A stretch of 64,000 bases of DNA from NCBI RefSeq assembly GCF_000166275.1, contig NZ_CM001023.1, positions 868,001 through 932,000 on the forward strand, written 5' to 3'. Origin of the DNA: Algoriphagus machipongonensis (GTDB lineage Bacteria; Bacteroidota; Bacteroidia; Cytophagales; Cyclobacteriaceae). The notes under the pieces were generated by a model. The model saw only the letters and a program-made list of their open reading frames with translations. It did no database searches and was not told the DNA's origin. Position numbers and translations under genes: made by a program. Shown here piece after piece: positions 7,344-16,440 of this stretch. The stretch's first letter is position 1. Each line of letters starts with the position of its first letter.

Positions 7344-9860
7344 TTACAAGCTATTCAATAACCGTTCCAAACTAGCCTCATCCTGAACTAAGACTTCTCT
7401 TGCCTTTGATCCTTCAAATGCTCCTACGATCCCTGCAGCTTCTAATTGGTCAATAATTCTACCGGCTCTGTTGTATCCTAACTTCAGCTTTCGCTGAATC
7501 AAAGAAGTACTTCCTTGCTGGTGCATTACAATCAATTTAGCGGCATCATCAAAAAGTGGATCACGATCAGATAAATCTACTTCACCTATACTACTGTCAC
7601 TGTCTTCTCCCTCGAATTCAGGTAAAAGATAGGCGTCAGAATAGCCTTTTTGCTCTCCAATCCAATCACAAATAGCGTCTACCTCAGGGGTGTCCAGGAA
7701 GGCGCATTGAATACGGATCATGTCCGAGCCTTGAGACAGAAGCATATCACCCATACCGATCAATTGATCGGCTCCTCCTGCATCTAAAATTGTTCGGCTA
7801 TCTATTTTTGAGGTAACACGGAAGGAAAGTCTTGCTGGGAAATTGGCTTTGATAATACCCGTGATCACATTTACAGAAGGTCTCTGAGTCGCTAATACCA
7901 AGTGAATACCAATGGCACGTGCCAGCTGAGCTAGCCTTGCGATAGGACCTTCGATCTCCTTTCCTGCAGTCATCATCAAATCTGCCAATTCATCAATAAC
8001 GAGGACGATATAAGGCATGTAGTGATGCCCGTTTTCCGGGTTTAATTTTCTGCCAATGAATTTCGCATTGTATTCTTTTAGGTTTCTCGCTCCGGCGTCT
8101 TTCAGCAGGTTATAGCGATTGTCCATTTCAATACAAAGGGAATTAAGCGTATAAATTACTTTTTTGGTATCCGTAATGATAGCCTCCTCAGCTCCGGGAA
8201 GCTTGGCTAGGAAATGTCTTTCTATCTTGTTGAAAAGTGAAAGTTCTACTTTCTTCGGATCGACAAGCACAAACTTCAATTGAGATGGATGCTTTTTGTA
8301 AATCAAAGAAGCGAGAATCATATTCAGACCCACCGATTTACCTTGTCCCGTAGCACCTGCCATCAACAAGTGAGGCATTTTCGCTAAATCGGCAACAAAT
8401 ACTTCATTGGATATGGTTTTACCCAAAGCCACAGGCAAGTCCTTATCAGAACGCATAAATTTCTCCGTGCCCAATACAGCTCTGGCAGGAACGAGCTCCC
8501 TATTTTTATTTGGGACCTCAATCCCGATCGTACCTTTGCCAGGAATTGGAGCAATGATACGAATACCCAATGCAGCTAAACTTAGGGCAATGTCATCCTC
8601 CAGATTTTTGATTTTGGAGATTTTTACTCCGGGCTCAGGGACGATTTCGTAAAGTGTCACAGTAGGGCCAATCGTAGCTTTAATCTCCTGAATCCCTATT
8701 TTAAAATTGATAAGGGTTTCAACAATCTTGTTTTTGTTGTCTTCCAGTTCTTGTCTGGACACCGTGACTTTCTGAACGTCATATTCATTCAGTAAATCCA
8801 AGGTTGGGTATTTGTAGCGAGGTAAATCTAGCGTAGGATCAAAAGGGTCTAAATTTTCAACTTCTGAAGCGGTCTTTTCTTCTCCCTCAGCTTTGGTTAC
8901 AGAGAAGCTTTTTTCCTCAACAGGTTCTTTGGGCTTTTCTACAATTTCATCCAAAAGGTTGACTTGATTGACCTTGAAAATATCATCTTCCTCCTCAACG
9001 GGTTTTTCATCTTTTGCTGGTTCATCAACCAGATCAACAGATTCATTCTTCACAATCCAATCGCTGCCGTCATCTTCAATGTCTTCTTCCTCTTCTTCTA
9101 TCGCTGAATCGTTTTGCTTAGAGCTATCAAATGGATTTTTGGCTGTTGAGTTAGTTTCATCCAACTCATCAAATGTTTTGTCAAGTAAGTCTTCTTCAGA
9201 CTCTGCCTTTGGTGTAAACCATTCCAGTTTATCAATGTCGAAAAAGAAGATTACGAATATCAAGAGAGCTGCTCCAATCAAGATGAATGTTCCCCAGCTT
9301 AGGAAGTCGGCAGATAATTTTGCCAATTCATACCCAAAACCTCCTGAAAGGAAGCTCCAATAAGAATATCCTTCTACTAAAATGACGATATATCCAGTGA
9401 GCAAGCCTAACCAAAAGGTGAAGAATAAAGCAAAAGTGGTGTATCTCGTTAAGGAAACTAAAGAGGTTTTAAAGCTCCATTTGAAACCTAGGAAAAACAA
9501 GAAGGGTGGAAATAGAAATGCTGCTATTCCAAACCATCTGTAAATCATCCAGTGAGCAGCCTGTGCCCCTAAATATCCAAGCCAATTGCCGGAGTTTCTT
9601 GCGGTTTCACGGATTTCATCATCAATTGGAGTATTCATCACTAAACTTTGATCTGAAGGACCATTGAGTAAATAGCTGATGAATGCAATGAAAAGGAAGA
9701 TCCCCATGGACATGAGAAGAATTCCCATGGTTAAAACCAATTTGGAGCTCTTTATAGAGCCAAAGGAAAACTTAGGCCCTTTTGAATTAGAGGCTGTTTT
9801 CTTCTTCGGTTTTTCTCCTTTTTTCCTAAAAGTATTGGTCCTTGGTGAATTGGTGGCCAT
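7344..9860 (-). CDS. ftsK: DNA translocase FtsK
   Basis: At 838 aa it is a full-length FtsK/SpoIIIE translocase. Four transmembrane helices lie in the first 210 residues. An acidic, Glu/Asp-rich linker (about 215-345) comes next, followed by the RecA-like motor with Walker A GATGQGKS near residue 500 and Walker B VLVIDELADLM near 620. Then come LATQRPSVNVITGIIKANFP and a C-terminal winged-helix gamma domain (about 770-838, with QRKLKLGYNRAGRIID). It pumps chromosomal DNA at the septum and activates Xer recombination at dif. xerD and pyrD lie just upstream on the same strand; lolA follows. Confidence 0.96.
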   Translation of the reverse strand: MATNSPRTNTFRKKGEKPKKKTASNSKGPKFSFGSIKSSKLVLTMGILLMSMGIFLFIAFISYLLNGPSDQSLVMNTPIDDEIRETARNSGNWLGYLGAQAAHWMIYRWFGIAAFLFPPFLFFLGFKWSFKTSLVSLTRYTTFALFFTFWLGLLTGYIVILVEGYSYWSFLSGGFGYELAKLSADFLSWGTFILIGAALLIFVIFFFDIDKLEWFTPKAESEEDLLDKTFDELDETNSTAKNPFDSSKQNDSAIEEEEEDIEDDGSDWIVKNESVDLVDEPAKDEKPVEEEDDIFKVNQVNLLDEIVEKPKEPVEEKSFSVTKAEGEEKTASEVENLDPFDPTLDLPRYKYPTLDLLNEYDVQKVTVSRQELEDNKNKIVETLINFKIGIQEIKATIGPTVTLYEIVPEPGVKISKIKNLEDDIALSLAALGIRIIAPIPGKGTIGIEVPNKNRELVPARAVLGTEKFMRSDKDLPVALGKTISNEVFVADLAKMPHLLMAGATGQGKSVGLNMILASLIYKKHPSQLKFVLVDPKKVELSLFNKIERHFLAKLPGAEEAIITDTKKVIYTLNSLCIEMDNRYNLLKDAGARNLKEYNAKFIGRKLNPENGHHYMPYIVLVIDELADLMMTAGKEIEGPIARLAQLARAIGIHLVLATQRPSVNVITGIIKANFPARLSFRVTSKIDSRTILDAGGADQLIGMGDMLLSQGSDMIRIQCAFLDTPEVDAICDWIGEQKGYSDAYLLPEFEGEDSDSSIGEVDLSDRDPLFDDAAKLIVMHQQGSTSLIQRKLKLGYNRAGRIIDQLEAAGIVGAFEGSKAREVLVQDEASLERLLNSL

Positions 9861-9913
9861 GTATTCGATTAAATCCGATTTTAAGATAAGATGATTGGAT
9901 TGAGTTTGGCTAA

Positions 9914-10954
9914 TTACCGCGAAAAATAAGCCAATAATCCTTTCTTGATCTTTTTGATCAACCCAGGTCCCTCATAAATCATGCCCGAGTACACTTGAAC
10001 TAAGCTTGCACCAGCCTCAAGTTTCTCAATAGCGTCCTCTGCGGAGAAAATTCCGCCAACCCCGATGATTGGAAAGGATTTATTAGATTTTTCGGATAGA
10101 TATCGGATGACCTCAGTACTTCTCTTGCCTAAAACTTTGCCAGAAACACCGCCTGCTCCTATTGCCTCAACTTGGGACACCGGAGTGCTCAGTTGCGAAC
10201 GGTCAATAGTCGTATTGGTAGCAATCACCCCATCAATTTTTGTTTCTAAAACAATATCCACAATATCGTCCAATTGCCCATTGGTTAAATCGGGAGCTAT
10301 TTTTAGTAAAATAGGTTTTGGGTTTTCTTTTTGATCGTTGGCCTTTTTTACTGCCAAGAGTAATTTAGTCAAGGGTTCCTTTTCCTGAAGATCACGCAAA
10401 TTGGGTGTGTTTGGAGAACTTACATTGACTACAAAATAATCCACATAAGGATGAAGAGCTTCTAGGCAAATCAAGTAATCGTCAACAGCATTTTCATTTG
10501 GAGTCACTTTGTTTTTACCAATGTTTCCTCCTACAATAACATCCGATTTTCTCTTTTTTAGGCGTTTGACAGCCTCGTGTACTCCGCCATTATTGAACCC
10601 CATACGGTTAATTAATGATTCATCGGATGGAAGTCTGAAAAGTCTAGGTTGAGGATTTCCATCTTGGGGTTTTGGAGTCAAAGTTCCAATTTCAATAAAA
10701 CCAAAACCTAACATGGCCATTTCATCGATCAACTTGGCATCTTTGTCAAAACCCGCTGCCAATCCTACGGGATTTTTGAATTTTAAACCGAATACCTCTC
10801 GCTCAAGGCTAGGATGATCCAATTGAAAAGTAGACTTGACAATGGATTTAGCAATGGGGAAGTTGAAAGTAAATTTGGTTAGATCGAAGGTGAAATGGTG
10901 GGCATCTTCCGGTTTTTTAAGGAAGAAAAGAGGTTTTAGGATGGATTTGTACAC
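9914..10954 (-). CDS. pyrD: Dihydroorotate dehydrogenase (quinone), class 2
   Basis: The 346-aa protein has the membrane-associated N-terminal helix of class 2 enzymes ([12 protein letters not shown]...DAHHFTF). Further motifs are [22 protein letters not shown], the catalytic Ser segment [28 protein letters not shown] and the FMN phosphate loop [13 protein letters not shown]. It oxidises dihydroorotate to orotate and passes electrons to menaquinone in pyrimidine synthesis. The start codon is GTG. A 7-bp stem-loop ends on that start codon, a layout that could control translation. It is 53 bp upstream of ftsK on the same strand. Confidence 0.95.
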   Translation of the reverse strand: MYKSILKPLFFLKKPEDAHHFTFDLTKFTFNFPIAKSIVKSTFQLDHPSLEREVFGLKFKNPVGLAAGFDKDAKLIDEMAMLGFGFIEIGTLTPKPQDGNPQPRLFRLPSDESLINRMGFNNGGVHEAVKRLKKRKSDVIVGGNIGKNKVTPNENAVDDYLICLEALHPYVDYFVVNVSSPNTPNLRDLQEKEPLTKLLLAVKKANDQKENPKPILLKIAPDLTNGQLDDIVDIVLETKIDGVIATNTTIDRSQLSTPVSQVEAIGAGGVSGKVLGKRSTEVIRYLSEKSNKSFPIIGVGGIFSAEDAIEKLEAGASLVQVYSGMIYEGPGLIKKIKKGLLAYFSR

Positions 10955-10985
10955 GGTCTTATTTGCTTTTCAGACCGTAAAGTTA
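10953..10985 (-). promoter_or_regulatory. Start-codon hairpin and near-consensus promoter of pyrD
   Basis: On the minus strand ACGGTCT (10972-10978) pairs perfectly with AGACCGT (10953-10959). The 3' arm overlaps the GTG start codon of pyrD. A -7-like box TAACTTTA (10978-10985, one mismatch to TAnnTTTG) abuts the 5' arm, so the transcript would begin within or beside the hairpin. Confidence 0.4.
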
Positions 10986-11230
10986 AACAATGAGGAATTG
11001 GATTTCTTTAAAAACAGAAAATTGAATTGGTCGATACGGTAATTTTGTGTTTTTGTAAGCCACTAAAGATGACACGAACAGTCCTTGAACAAAAAAAATG
11101 ATCTCTTTTTTTATTAGCATTAAATTCCGGGAAAACCTGGTTGTCAAATATGATATGTTAATTGGCTGTTTAGATAAATGCCAATCGCATCGTTGCTGAA
11201 AAACCCGAACCTAAAGTTTGAGGTGGGACT
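10986..11230. other. Gap between pyrD and xerD
   Basis: This AT-rich non-coding stretch holds a plus-strand TAnnTTTG match at 11040-11047 (TAATTTTG) that points toward the 3' end of xerD with no gene in front of it. No ORF or convincing terminator was seen. A small or antisense RNA is possible but unsupported. Confidence 0.3.
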
Positions 11231-12136
11231 TTATTTCCGCGGATGAAAATCGGTAAGAACCTGCCTTAAATAATCCCGATCGAGATGCGTGTAGATTTCC
11301 GTGGTGGTAATGCTTTCATGACCGAGCATTTCCTGAACAGCACGAAGATCAGCTCCGCCTTCAATCAAATGTGTGGCAAAAGAATGCCGAAAAGTATGCG
11401 GAGAGATGTTTTTTTCGATTCCAGCCAATTCAGCTGTTTTTTTGATGATTAGAAAAATCATTACTCGAGAAAGCTTTTTACCCCGACGGTTTAAAAAGAC
11501 AAATTCTTCGTGACCTTTTGCGATGGATTGATGCACCCGTACTTCATCTTTATAAATATTTAAATACTTCAACGCGTCTTTCCCTATCGGAACAAGTCGT
11601 TCTTTGTTTCCTTTCCCTATCACTCTCAGAAACCCAATATCCTCGAATATCTGTCCTTTTTTAAGTTCGATAAGTTCGCTTACCCGTAAACCGGAACTGT
11701 AAAGCATTTCCAGCATGGCGCGATTTCGATGGCCTTCCGGTTCTCCCAAAGGAATAGCTTCAAGGAGTTGCACGATTTCTTGATAACTGAGTGTGTCAGG
11801 AAGTTTTCTCCCAAGTTTAGGTGCTTCCAATAGCTGGGCAGGATCTTCTGTGATTTTATCCTCATACATTAAAAAGCGATAAAAAGCCTTGATTCCAGAG
11901 ATAATTCTGGCCTGGGTGTAATCTGAAATTTCGAGTTGAGCGAGTTCATTCACGAATTTTCGTAAATGCTCTAACTCTAAGTTTAAAGGGTTTTTGTCAG
12001 GGAAATTCTTCGAACTATAGGCTGCCAGTTTTTCTACATCACGCGTGTAAGCTTCAATGGAGTTTTCACTAAGCGACCTCTCTAATTTCAAATAGTGTCG
12101 AAATTGTTTGATGTGATTTTCCCAGGTTTTGGTCAT
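11231..12136 (-). CDS. xerD: Tyrosine recombinase XerD
   Basis: The 301-aa tyrosine recombinase has an N-terminal SAM-like DNA-binding domain (about 5-95) and a catalytic domain. The catalytic Arg is in SSGLRVSELIEL (about residue 150) and a Lys is in VIGKGNKERLVP. The HxxR motif is HTFRHSFATHLIEGG (about 245), followed by LGHESITTTEIYTH with the nucleophilic Tyr. Xer enzymes resolve chromosome dimers at dif, directed by FtsK, which is encoded three genes downstream. It could be the XerC paralog; XerD is the closer guess from the sequence style. It is divergent from aroQ. Confidence 0.9.
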   Translation of the reverse strand: MTKTWENHIKQFRHYLKLERSLSENSIEAYTRDVEKLAAYSSKNFPDKNPLNLELEHLRKFVNELAQLEISDYTQARIISGIKAFYRFLMYEDKITEDPAQLLEAPKLGRKLPDTLSYQEIVQLLEAIPLGEPEGHRNRAMLEMLYSSGLRVSELIELKKGQIFEDIGFLRVIGKGNKERLVPIGKDALKYLNIYKDEVRVHQSIAKGHEEFVFLNRRGKKLSRVMIFLIIKKTAELAGIEKNISPHTFRHSFATHLIEGGADLRAVQEMLGHESITTTEIYTHLDRDYLRQVLTDFHPRK

Positions 12137-12230
12137 TGTCAGATTTAAAAATTAAAATATTGGAAAATTAGGTGCTAAAGTTGGAAGGTTCAAATGTGGA
12201 AAGGTTTTAACTTTCCAATCAGAAACAGAT

Positions 12231-12238
12231 TACCTTTG
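12231..12238 (+). promoter_or_regulatory. Bacteroidota -7 promoter box (TACCTTTG) for aroQ
   Basis: This exact TAnnTTTG match lies 28 bp before the TTG start of aroQ. Confidence 0.55.
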
Positions 12239-12266
12239 TAGCATCTTCATTAAACCGAATTTTGTT

Positions 12267-12680
12267 TTGAAAATTTTGATTATTAACGGTCCAAATCTTA
12301 ATCTTCTTGGAAAAAGAGAACCAGAAGTCTATGGAAGCACTTCATTCGAAGAATATTTTGAAGAGCTAAAAAGTACTTTTCCAGACATTGAGTTACACTA
12401 CTTTCAAAGTAATGTGGAGGGTGAGTTGATCAATAAAATCCATGAAGTAGGTTTTTCTTTTGATGCAATATTGCTCAATGCTGGCGGATACACTCATACT
12501 TCAGTAGCAATTTCGGATGCTATCGCAGGAGTCAATACTCCGACTCTGGAAGTGCATATTTCTAATATTTATAAACGAGAAGAATTCCGACATAAAAGCA
12601 TTATTTCTAAATCCTGCGTGGGGATGATCTCCGGATTAGGCCTCAAAGGCTACGAACTAGGAATTCGCTATTTTCTATAA
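12267..12680 (+). CDS. aroQ: Type II 3-dehydroquinate dehydratase
   Basis: At 137 aa it matches type II dehydroquinases: LIINGPNLNLLGKREPEVYG (active-site Arg and Tyr), FQSNVEGELINKIHE, ILNAGGYTHTSVAISDAI and the catalytic His region LEVHISNIYKREEFRHKS. It converts 3-dehydroquinate to 3-dehydroshikimate in the shikimate pathway. The only sensible start is TTG, placed directly at the conserved N-terminal strand. It is followed 13 bp later by a class V aminotransferase gene. Confidence 0.95.
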   Translation: MKILIINGPNLNLLGKREPEVYGSTSFEEYFEELKSTFPDIELHYFQSNVEGELINKIHEVGFSFDAILLNAGGYTHTSVAISDAIAGVNTPTLEVHISNIYKREEFRHKSIISKSCVGMISGLGLKGYELGIRYFL

Positions 12681-12693
12681 CTCAATAAAACCT

Positions 12694-13749
12694 ATGCTCA
12701 CATTTGCACCTGGGCCATCTAAAGTCTATGATGCCCTACCAACCTATTTGCAAGATGCCTACAAGGAAGGCATCCTGAGTGCTAATCACCGAAGCAATGC
12801 TTTCATGCATTTGTATCAGGAAACTGAGCAATTGATGCGTGACAAGCTTCATTTGCCGGAGGATTACAAATTGTTGTTTACATCTTCTGCTACTGAAAAC
12901 TGGGAGATCATCACGCAATCCATCGTGGAGAAGGCGAGTTTCCATATTTATTCAGGTTCATTTGGAAAAAAATGGATCGGCTTTGCAAAGCATATCAACC
13001 CAGCAACTGATGGTTTGAAGATAGAGGCAAATAAAGCGGTTCAAGTTTCAGATTTGGATATTTCAGAGGATTTTGATCTAATCGCACTGACGCAAAATGA
13101 AACGGCCAATGCTACTCAGGTACCTATGGCGGTGATTGAAGAGATCAAAGAAAAGTACCCTGAGAAAATGATTGCTGTGGATACCACATCTTCAATGGCA
13201 GGAATTGAATTGGACTTTTCATTAGCAGATATTTGGTATGCATCAGTTCAGAAATGTTTTGGCTTACCTGCAGGTCTTGGGATTTTGATTCTTTCGCCAA
13301 AAGCAATTGAAAAATGCGAGTCCAAGGGAGAAAAGGGCAGGTATAATTCACTGAGCTTTATCCTTCAAAATGCAAGTGGATATCAAACACATTATACCCC
13401 AAATGTTTTTGGAATTTATCTTCTAAATCGAGTTTTAAAAGATCTGGAAGAAATCCAACATGTAGATGCGAATCTTCGGGAGAGGATGCAAAAACTTGAA
13501 AATGCCGTTGCCCAGTCTCAATCATTGAGGATGCTAGTCGATAATTCAGAAACAAGAAGTACTACTGTACTTGCAGTAACAGGTCCTGAAGATTTGATTG
13601 CTTCTGTAAAAAAGGATGCCGAAAAAGAAGGGATGCAGCTGGGGTCTGGATATGGTCCATTGAAACCCACTTCTTTTAGGATTGCCAATTTCCCGGCGAT
13701 CACAAATACCGAAATGGATAAATTGATTGGGTTTTTATCGAGATATTAA
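12694..13749 (+). CDS. SerC-like class V aminotransferase
   Basis: The 351-aa fold-type I PLP enzyme has the N-terminal FAPGPSKVYDALP, then SANHRSNAF and LFTSSATENWE. The PLP-binding Lys lies in WYASVQKCFGLPAGLG (about residue 190), and GYGPLKPTSFRIANFPA is at the C-terminus. The layout resembles phosphoserine aminotransferase (SerC), but the phosphate-site sequence differs from classical SerC, so the substrate is uncertain. It is probably cotranscribed with aroQ (13-bp gap). A strong terminator follows. Confidence 0.8.
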   Translation: MLTFAPGPSKVYDALPTYLQDAYKEGILSANHRSNAFMHLYQETEQLMRDKLHLPEDYKLLFTSSATENWEIITQSIVEKASFHIYSGSFGKKWIGFAKHINPATDGLKIEANKAVQVSDLDISEDFDLIALTQNETANATQVPMAVIEEIKEKYPEKMIAVDTTSSMAGIELDFSLADIWYASVQKCFGLPAGLGILILSPKAIEKCESKGEKGRYNSLSFILQNASGYQTHYTPNVFGIYLLNRVLKDLEEIQHVDANLRERMQKLENAVAQSQSLRMLVDNSETRSTTVLAVTGPEDLIASVKKDAEKEGMQLGSGYGPLKPTSFRIANFPAITNTEMDKLIGFLSRY

Positions 13750-13753
13750 TAGG

Positions 13754-13788
13754 AAGACCTTTGGGGTTTTAAAAACCCCGAAGGTCTT
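13754..13788 (+). terminator. Terminator after the SerC-like gene
   Basis: A long stem pairs AAGACCTT with AAGGTCTT and GGGGTTTT with AAAACCCC, with a T-rich stretch beyond. It starts 5 bp after the stop codon. Confidence 0.8.
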
Positions 13789-13953
13789 ATGTTTTTTAGC
13801 CTTCGAAGTCTTTTGATTACTTTGGAGGCTTACAATGGTTCAAGTTTATAAACTTGGACCATTTTTTTTCACATTATCTCAATTGTCGAATGTAGCCTTA
13901 TGCATTCACTATTTCTTAAATCTGAAATCATATATCCACAATCATAAATTCTT

Positions 13954-13961
13954 TATTTTTG
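13954..13961 (+). promoter_or_regulatory. Bacteroidota -7 box (TATTTTTG) almost on the marC start codon
   Basis: This exact TAnnTTTG match ends only 4 bp before the marC ATG. If it is used, the transcript would have little or no leader. Confidence 0.45.
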
Positions 13962-13965
13962 CGGC

Positions 13966-14556
13966 ATGTTTGATCTGAAAGAAATTTTATCCGTTTCTCT
14001 TATCCTTTTTTCAGTGATTGATATACTCGGTTCGATCCCGATTATTGTCAACCTGAGACAGAAGGTAGGCCATATCCAATCCGAAAAAGCAACTTTGGCG
14101 GCAGGGATTCTCATGATATTATTTCTTTTCGCTGGAAAGTCAATTTTAGGGCTTTTTGGGATAGGAGTGGAGGATTTTGCGATAGCAGGTGCGCTGATCA
14201 TTTTTGCAATAGGCGCTGAGATGATTTTGGGAGTAGAACTTTTTAAATCTGACCCTGAGGCTAAAGATGGCGCCTCTATTGTTCCTATTGCTTTTCCACT
14301 GATTGCCGGTGCAGGTACGTTAACCACAATATTAACTTTGAAAGCAGAATTCGACCAGATCAATATCGCTATTGGGATTTTGCTGAATTTGATTTTGGTT
14401 TATATCGTGTTGAAAAGCACTGGTTGGCTGGAACGAAAAATAGGCAAAACGGGATTGGATGTTTTAAGAAGAATCTTTGGCATTATTCTACTTTCTATCG
14501 CTGTTAAGATTTTCAAGACAAATGCTTTTCCAATCGGTGTAGATTCTGGGATTTAA
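13966..14556 (+). CDS. MarC family (UPF0056) integral membrane protein
   Basis: The 196-aa protein has six predicted membrane helices. MarC-family signatures are SLILFSVIDILGSIPIIVNL at the N-terminus, VPIAFPLIAGAGTLTTIL in the middle, and RIFGIILLSIAVKIF near the C-terminus. Members resemble small-molecule exporters, but no substrate is established; the link to multiple antibiotic resistance in E. coli was withdrawn. It stands between a terminator and rnhA. The start agrees with the family's conserved N-terminus. Confidence 0.88.
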   Translation: MFDLKEILSVSLILFSVIDILGSIPIIVNLRQKVGHIQSEKATLAAGILMILFLFAGKSILGLFGIGVEDFAIAGALIIFAIGAEMILGVELFKSDPEAKDGASIVPIAFPLIAGAGTLTTILTLKAEFDQINIAIGILLNLILVYIVLKSTGWLERKIGKTGLDVLRRIFGIILLSIAVKIFKTNAFPIGVDSGI

Positions 14557-14564
14557 TATTTTTG
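14557..14564 (+). promoter_or_regulatory. Bacteroidota -7 promoter box (TATTTTTG) for rnhA
   Basis: This exact TAnnTTTG match begins directly after the marC stop codon and lies 28 bp before the rnhA ATG. Confidence 0.5.
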
Positions 14565-14592
14565 TCTAGTTCATTTTCCTTTACTTTGTTCC

Positions 14593-15060
14593 ATGATTTC
14601 TATTTATACTGACGGTGCTGCCAAAGGCAATCCAGGTCCTGGCGGATACGGTGCTGTTTTACTTTTCAATAATAAAGGATCTATCCTTAGAAAAGAGCTT
14701 TCTGAAGGCTATAGGTTAACCACCAATAATCGCATGGAACTCCTAGCTGTGATTCGTGCTCTTCAAGCGCTGAAAGTCACGGGAATTCCTGTTCAAATCT
14801 ACTCTGATAGCAAATATGTGGTGGATGCCATTGAGAAAGGGTGGCTTTGGGGCTGGCAGAAAAAAGGCTTTAAGGACAAAAAGAATCCGGATCTTTGGTT
14901 GCGATATATCCCACTTCATTTGAAGTATAAACCTAAGTTTATTTGGGTAAAAGGACATGCAGGAAACCCTGAAAATGAGCGATGTGATCAGCTAGCGGTA
15001 GAGGCTGCTGAAGGAAGAAATCTTCCTGCTGATGTAGGATATGAAGATAGCCAAAAGTGA
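14593..15060 (+). CDS. rnhA: Ribonuclease HI
   Basis: The 155-aa enzyme has the complete RNase HI active site: Asp in IYTDGAAKGNPGPGGYG (about residue 7), Glu in TNNRMELLAVIRAL, Asp in IYSDSKYVVDAI, and the C-terminal FIWVKGHAGNPENERCDQLA with His and the last Asp. It degrades the RNA strand of RNA-DNA hybrids, for example R-loops and primers. It is convergent with a TIM-barrel gene; a 13-bp hairpin separates them. Confidence 0.96.
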   Translation: MISIYTDGAAKGNPGPGGYGAVLLFNNKGSILRKELSEGYRLTTNNRMELLAVIRALQALKVTGIPVQIYSDSKYVVDAIEKGWLWGWQKKGFKDKKNPDLWLRYIPLHLKYKPKFIWVKGHAGNPENERCDQLAVEAAEGRNLPADVGYEDSQK

Positions 15061-15072
15061 AAGTTAAAAATC

Positions 15073-15110
15073 TATAGTCTGAAATTTGATTTAATGCATT
15101 TCAGACTATA
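15073..15110. terminator. Hairpin between convergent rnhA and the TIM-barrel gene
   Basis: There is a perfect 13-bp inverted repeat (TATAGTCTGAAAT at 15073-15085 with its complement at 15098-15110) and a 12-nt loop. It lacks a clear T tract. Its position suggests a bidirectional terminator. Confidence 0.45.
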
Positions 15111-15114
15111 AATC

Positions 15115-16236
15115 CTATAATTTCTCCATTGTCATCAATGGAATGTCACTTCGATTAACTTCCAAAAGGGATTTGTATTCTGACTCAGGATATTGCCAGC
15201 CTTGATCTCCCAAATCATAGAGTAGTGGAGCCAAATTTTGAATGGCAGCTTTGCAACCTTGGACAATCGCGCCCATATTTCCTGTCTGTTTAGAAAGGAC
15301 TGCTTCATTTTCGATTTCGAAAGGGCCCGAGAAATTTCGCTCTTTCAAAATGTTTACAAAAGCTCTCCAGTCCATAGAGTCACCTAAGCCAAAACCTGGT
15401 AAGGTGGCTTCGTAGTGGTGTCTGTCCCATGGGTTATCACTATTGGGAATTCCTGCTTTTTTTGCCCATTCCTCAGGGACTTGCTGCATGGCATACATAT
15501 TTCCCCAAAATGGATCAGGATTATTTCGGGTGGATTTGACATGGATCCTTTTGAGGCGATTCATATCAGTGTTTTTAATGACTTCAATGGGATCTGTTTG
15601 CTGCCAAATGTCATGAGAAGGGTCATAAATTTCTCCATGGTTGCTTTCAGGTACAAGTTCATACATGATTTTCCTTGCCGCCAATACCCCGGGCAGGTTG
15701 TTGTAGGTGCCAAAGTACCCAGAACTTCTCCAGCCTTCCATAGGGCAGTTTTCATAAAGAACAGTAACCCCCAGACTGTTTGCGTATCGAATGATAGGGC
15801 CAAAGACTCTCTGGTATTCCAATAAATTTTTCTCGAAACCTCCCTCCTGAATGCCGAGTTCGTGGTTATAGCCTACGAATGTTCCTACTTTCACATCATT
15901 TTCATCTCCTCCGAGAAGGTGGGCCATTCGAATTAGTCGTAATAAATGATTTTGGTTCTTAATGCGTTGATCAGGGTCACCACCAATCAGATTATCAAAA
16001 GCACCGATTGAAAGCCTCAGTTTGGCTCCATTAAATTTCTCGATCAGTTTGCTTGCTTCCTCAGGTCCAAAGTTCTCATAATCCAAATGTGTGGCTACGA
16101 AATCATCACGGGTGCCATCCTTTCTGAAGACACATAGATCCAGTCCTTGAGCGCCAATTTCTAATGCTTTTTCTAGGGTTTGATCTAAGTTGAGTTGATC
16201 AAATGCGGATGTCATAATCCAGATTGGGTTCGCCAT
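15115..16236 (-). CDS. Sugar phosphate isomerase/epimerase-like TIM-barrel protein
   Basis: The 373-aa protein fits the xylose-isomerase-like TIM barrel (AP endonuclease family 2). It has an LDLCVFRKDG strand, KLRLSIGAFDNL, VTVLYENCPMEGW, EIYDPSHDIWQQTDP, RIHVKSTRNN and FSGPFEIENEAV, which hold the usual Glu/Asp/His metal ligands. There is no signal peptide. Relatives act on sugars, sugar phosphates or inositol-type compounds, but the substrate cannot be told. The 204 bp upstream hold a repeat element instead of a recognisable promoter. Confidence 0.8.
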   Translation of the reverse strand: MANPIWIMTSAFDQLNLDQTLEKALEIGAQGLDLCVFRKDGTRDDFVATHLDYENFGPEEASKLIEKFNGAKLRLSIGAFDNLIGGDPDQRIKNQNHLLRLIRMAHLLGGDENDVKVGTFVGYNHELGIQEGGFEKNLLEYQRVFGPIIRYANSLGVTVLYENCPMEGWRSSGYFGTYNNLPGVLAARKIMYELVPESNHGEIYDPSHDIWQQTDPIEVIKNTDMNRLKRIHVKSTRNNPDPFWGNMYAMQQVPEEWAKKAGIPNSDNPWDRHHYEATLPGFGLGDSMDWRAFVNILKERNFSGPFEIENEAVLSKQTGNMGAIVQGCKAAIQNLAPLLYDLGDQGWQYPESEYKSLLEVNRSDIPLMTMEKL

Positions 16237-16298
16237 GGGGAAGAGTTTAAAGTTTGGAGTGAAAAAATAAGAATTGATTTGGGAAAATCAATAATTGA

Positions 16299-16391
16299 TG
16301 TCAATCCGAACGCCTGCCTGTCCGGTAGGCAGGGAGTCGAGGACTTAAAGTAGTTCTTTGGAAATGGGCTTCGATTCCGCTCAGCCTGACA
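16299..16391. repeat. REP-like intergenic element with imperfect terminal inverted repeats
   Basis: This 93-bp GC-richer island lies in an AT-rich gap. The left end begins TGTCAATCCGAACG. The right end, read on the other strand, begins TGTCAGGCTGAGCG (10 of 14 identical). Inside is a 7-bp hairpin CCTGCCT/AGGCAGG (16313-16319/16327-16333). The right end resembles the CTCAG-CTGACA intergenic repeats I recall from other Bacteroidota genomes. It is followed by AT-rich repeats of a TCTAAAA type (16390-16440). Confidence 0.6.
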
Positions 16392-16440
16392 AAAAAAATC
16401 TAAAATCTAAAATCATAAATCTTACATCATAAATCCTCCA

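Noticed and set aside
8968..9363. Long plus-strand ORF rich in Ser, opposite ftsK
   Set aside because: It is the mirror of the acidic linker of FtsK (Glu/Asp codons read in reverse give Ser/Phe runs); no start context or homology.
11231..12136. Integrase of a mobile element
   Set aside because: The tyrosine recombinase is a standard Xer protein, next to pyrD and ftsK, with no att repeats or cargo.
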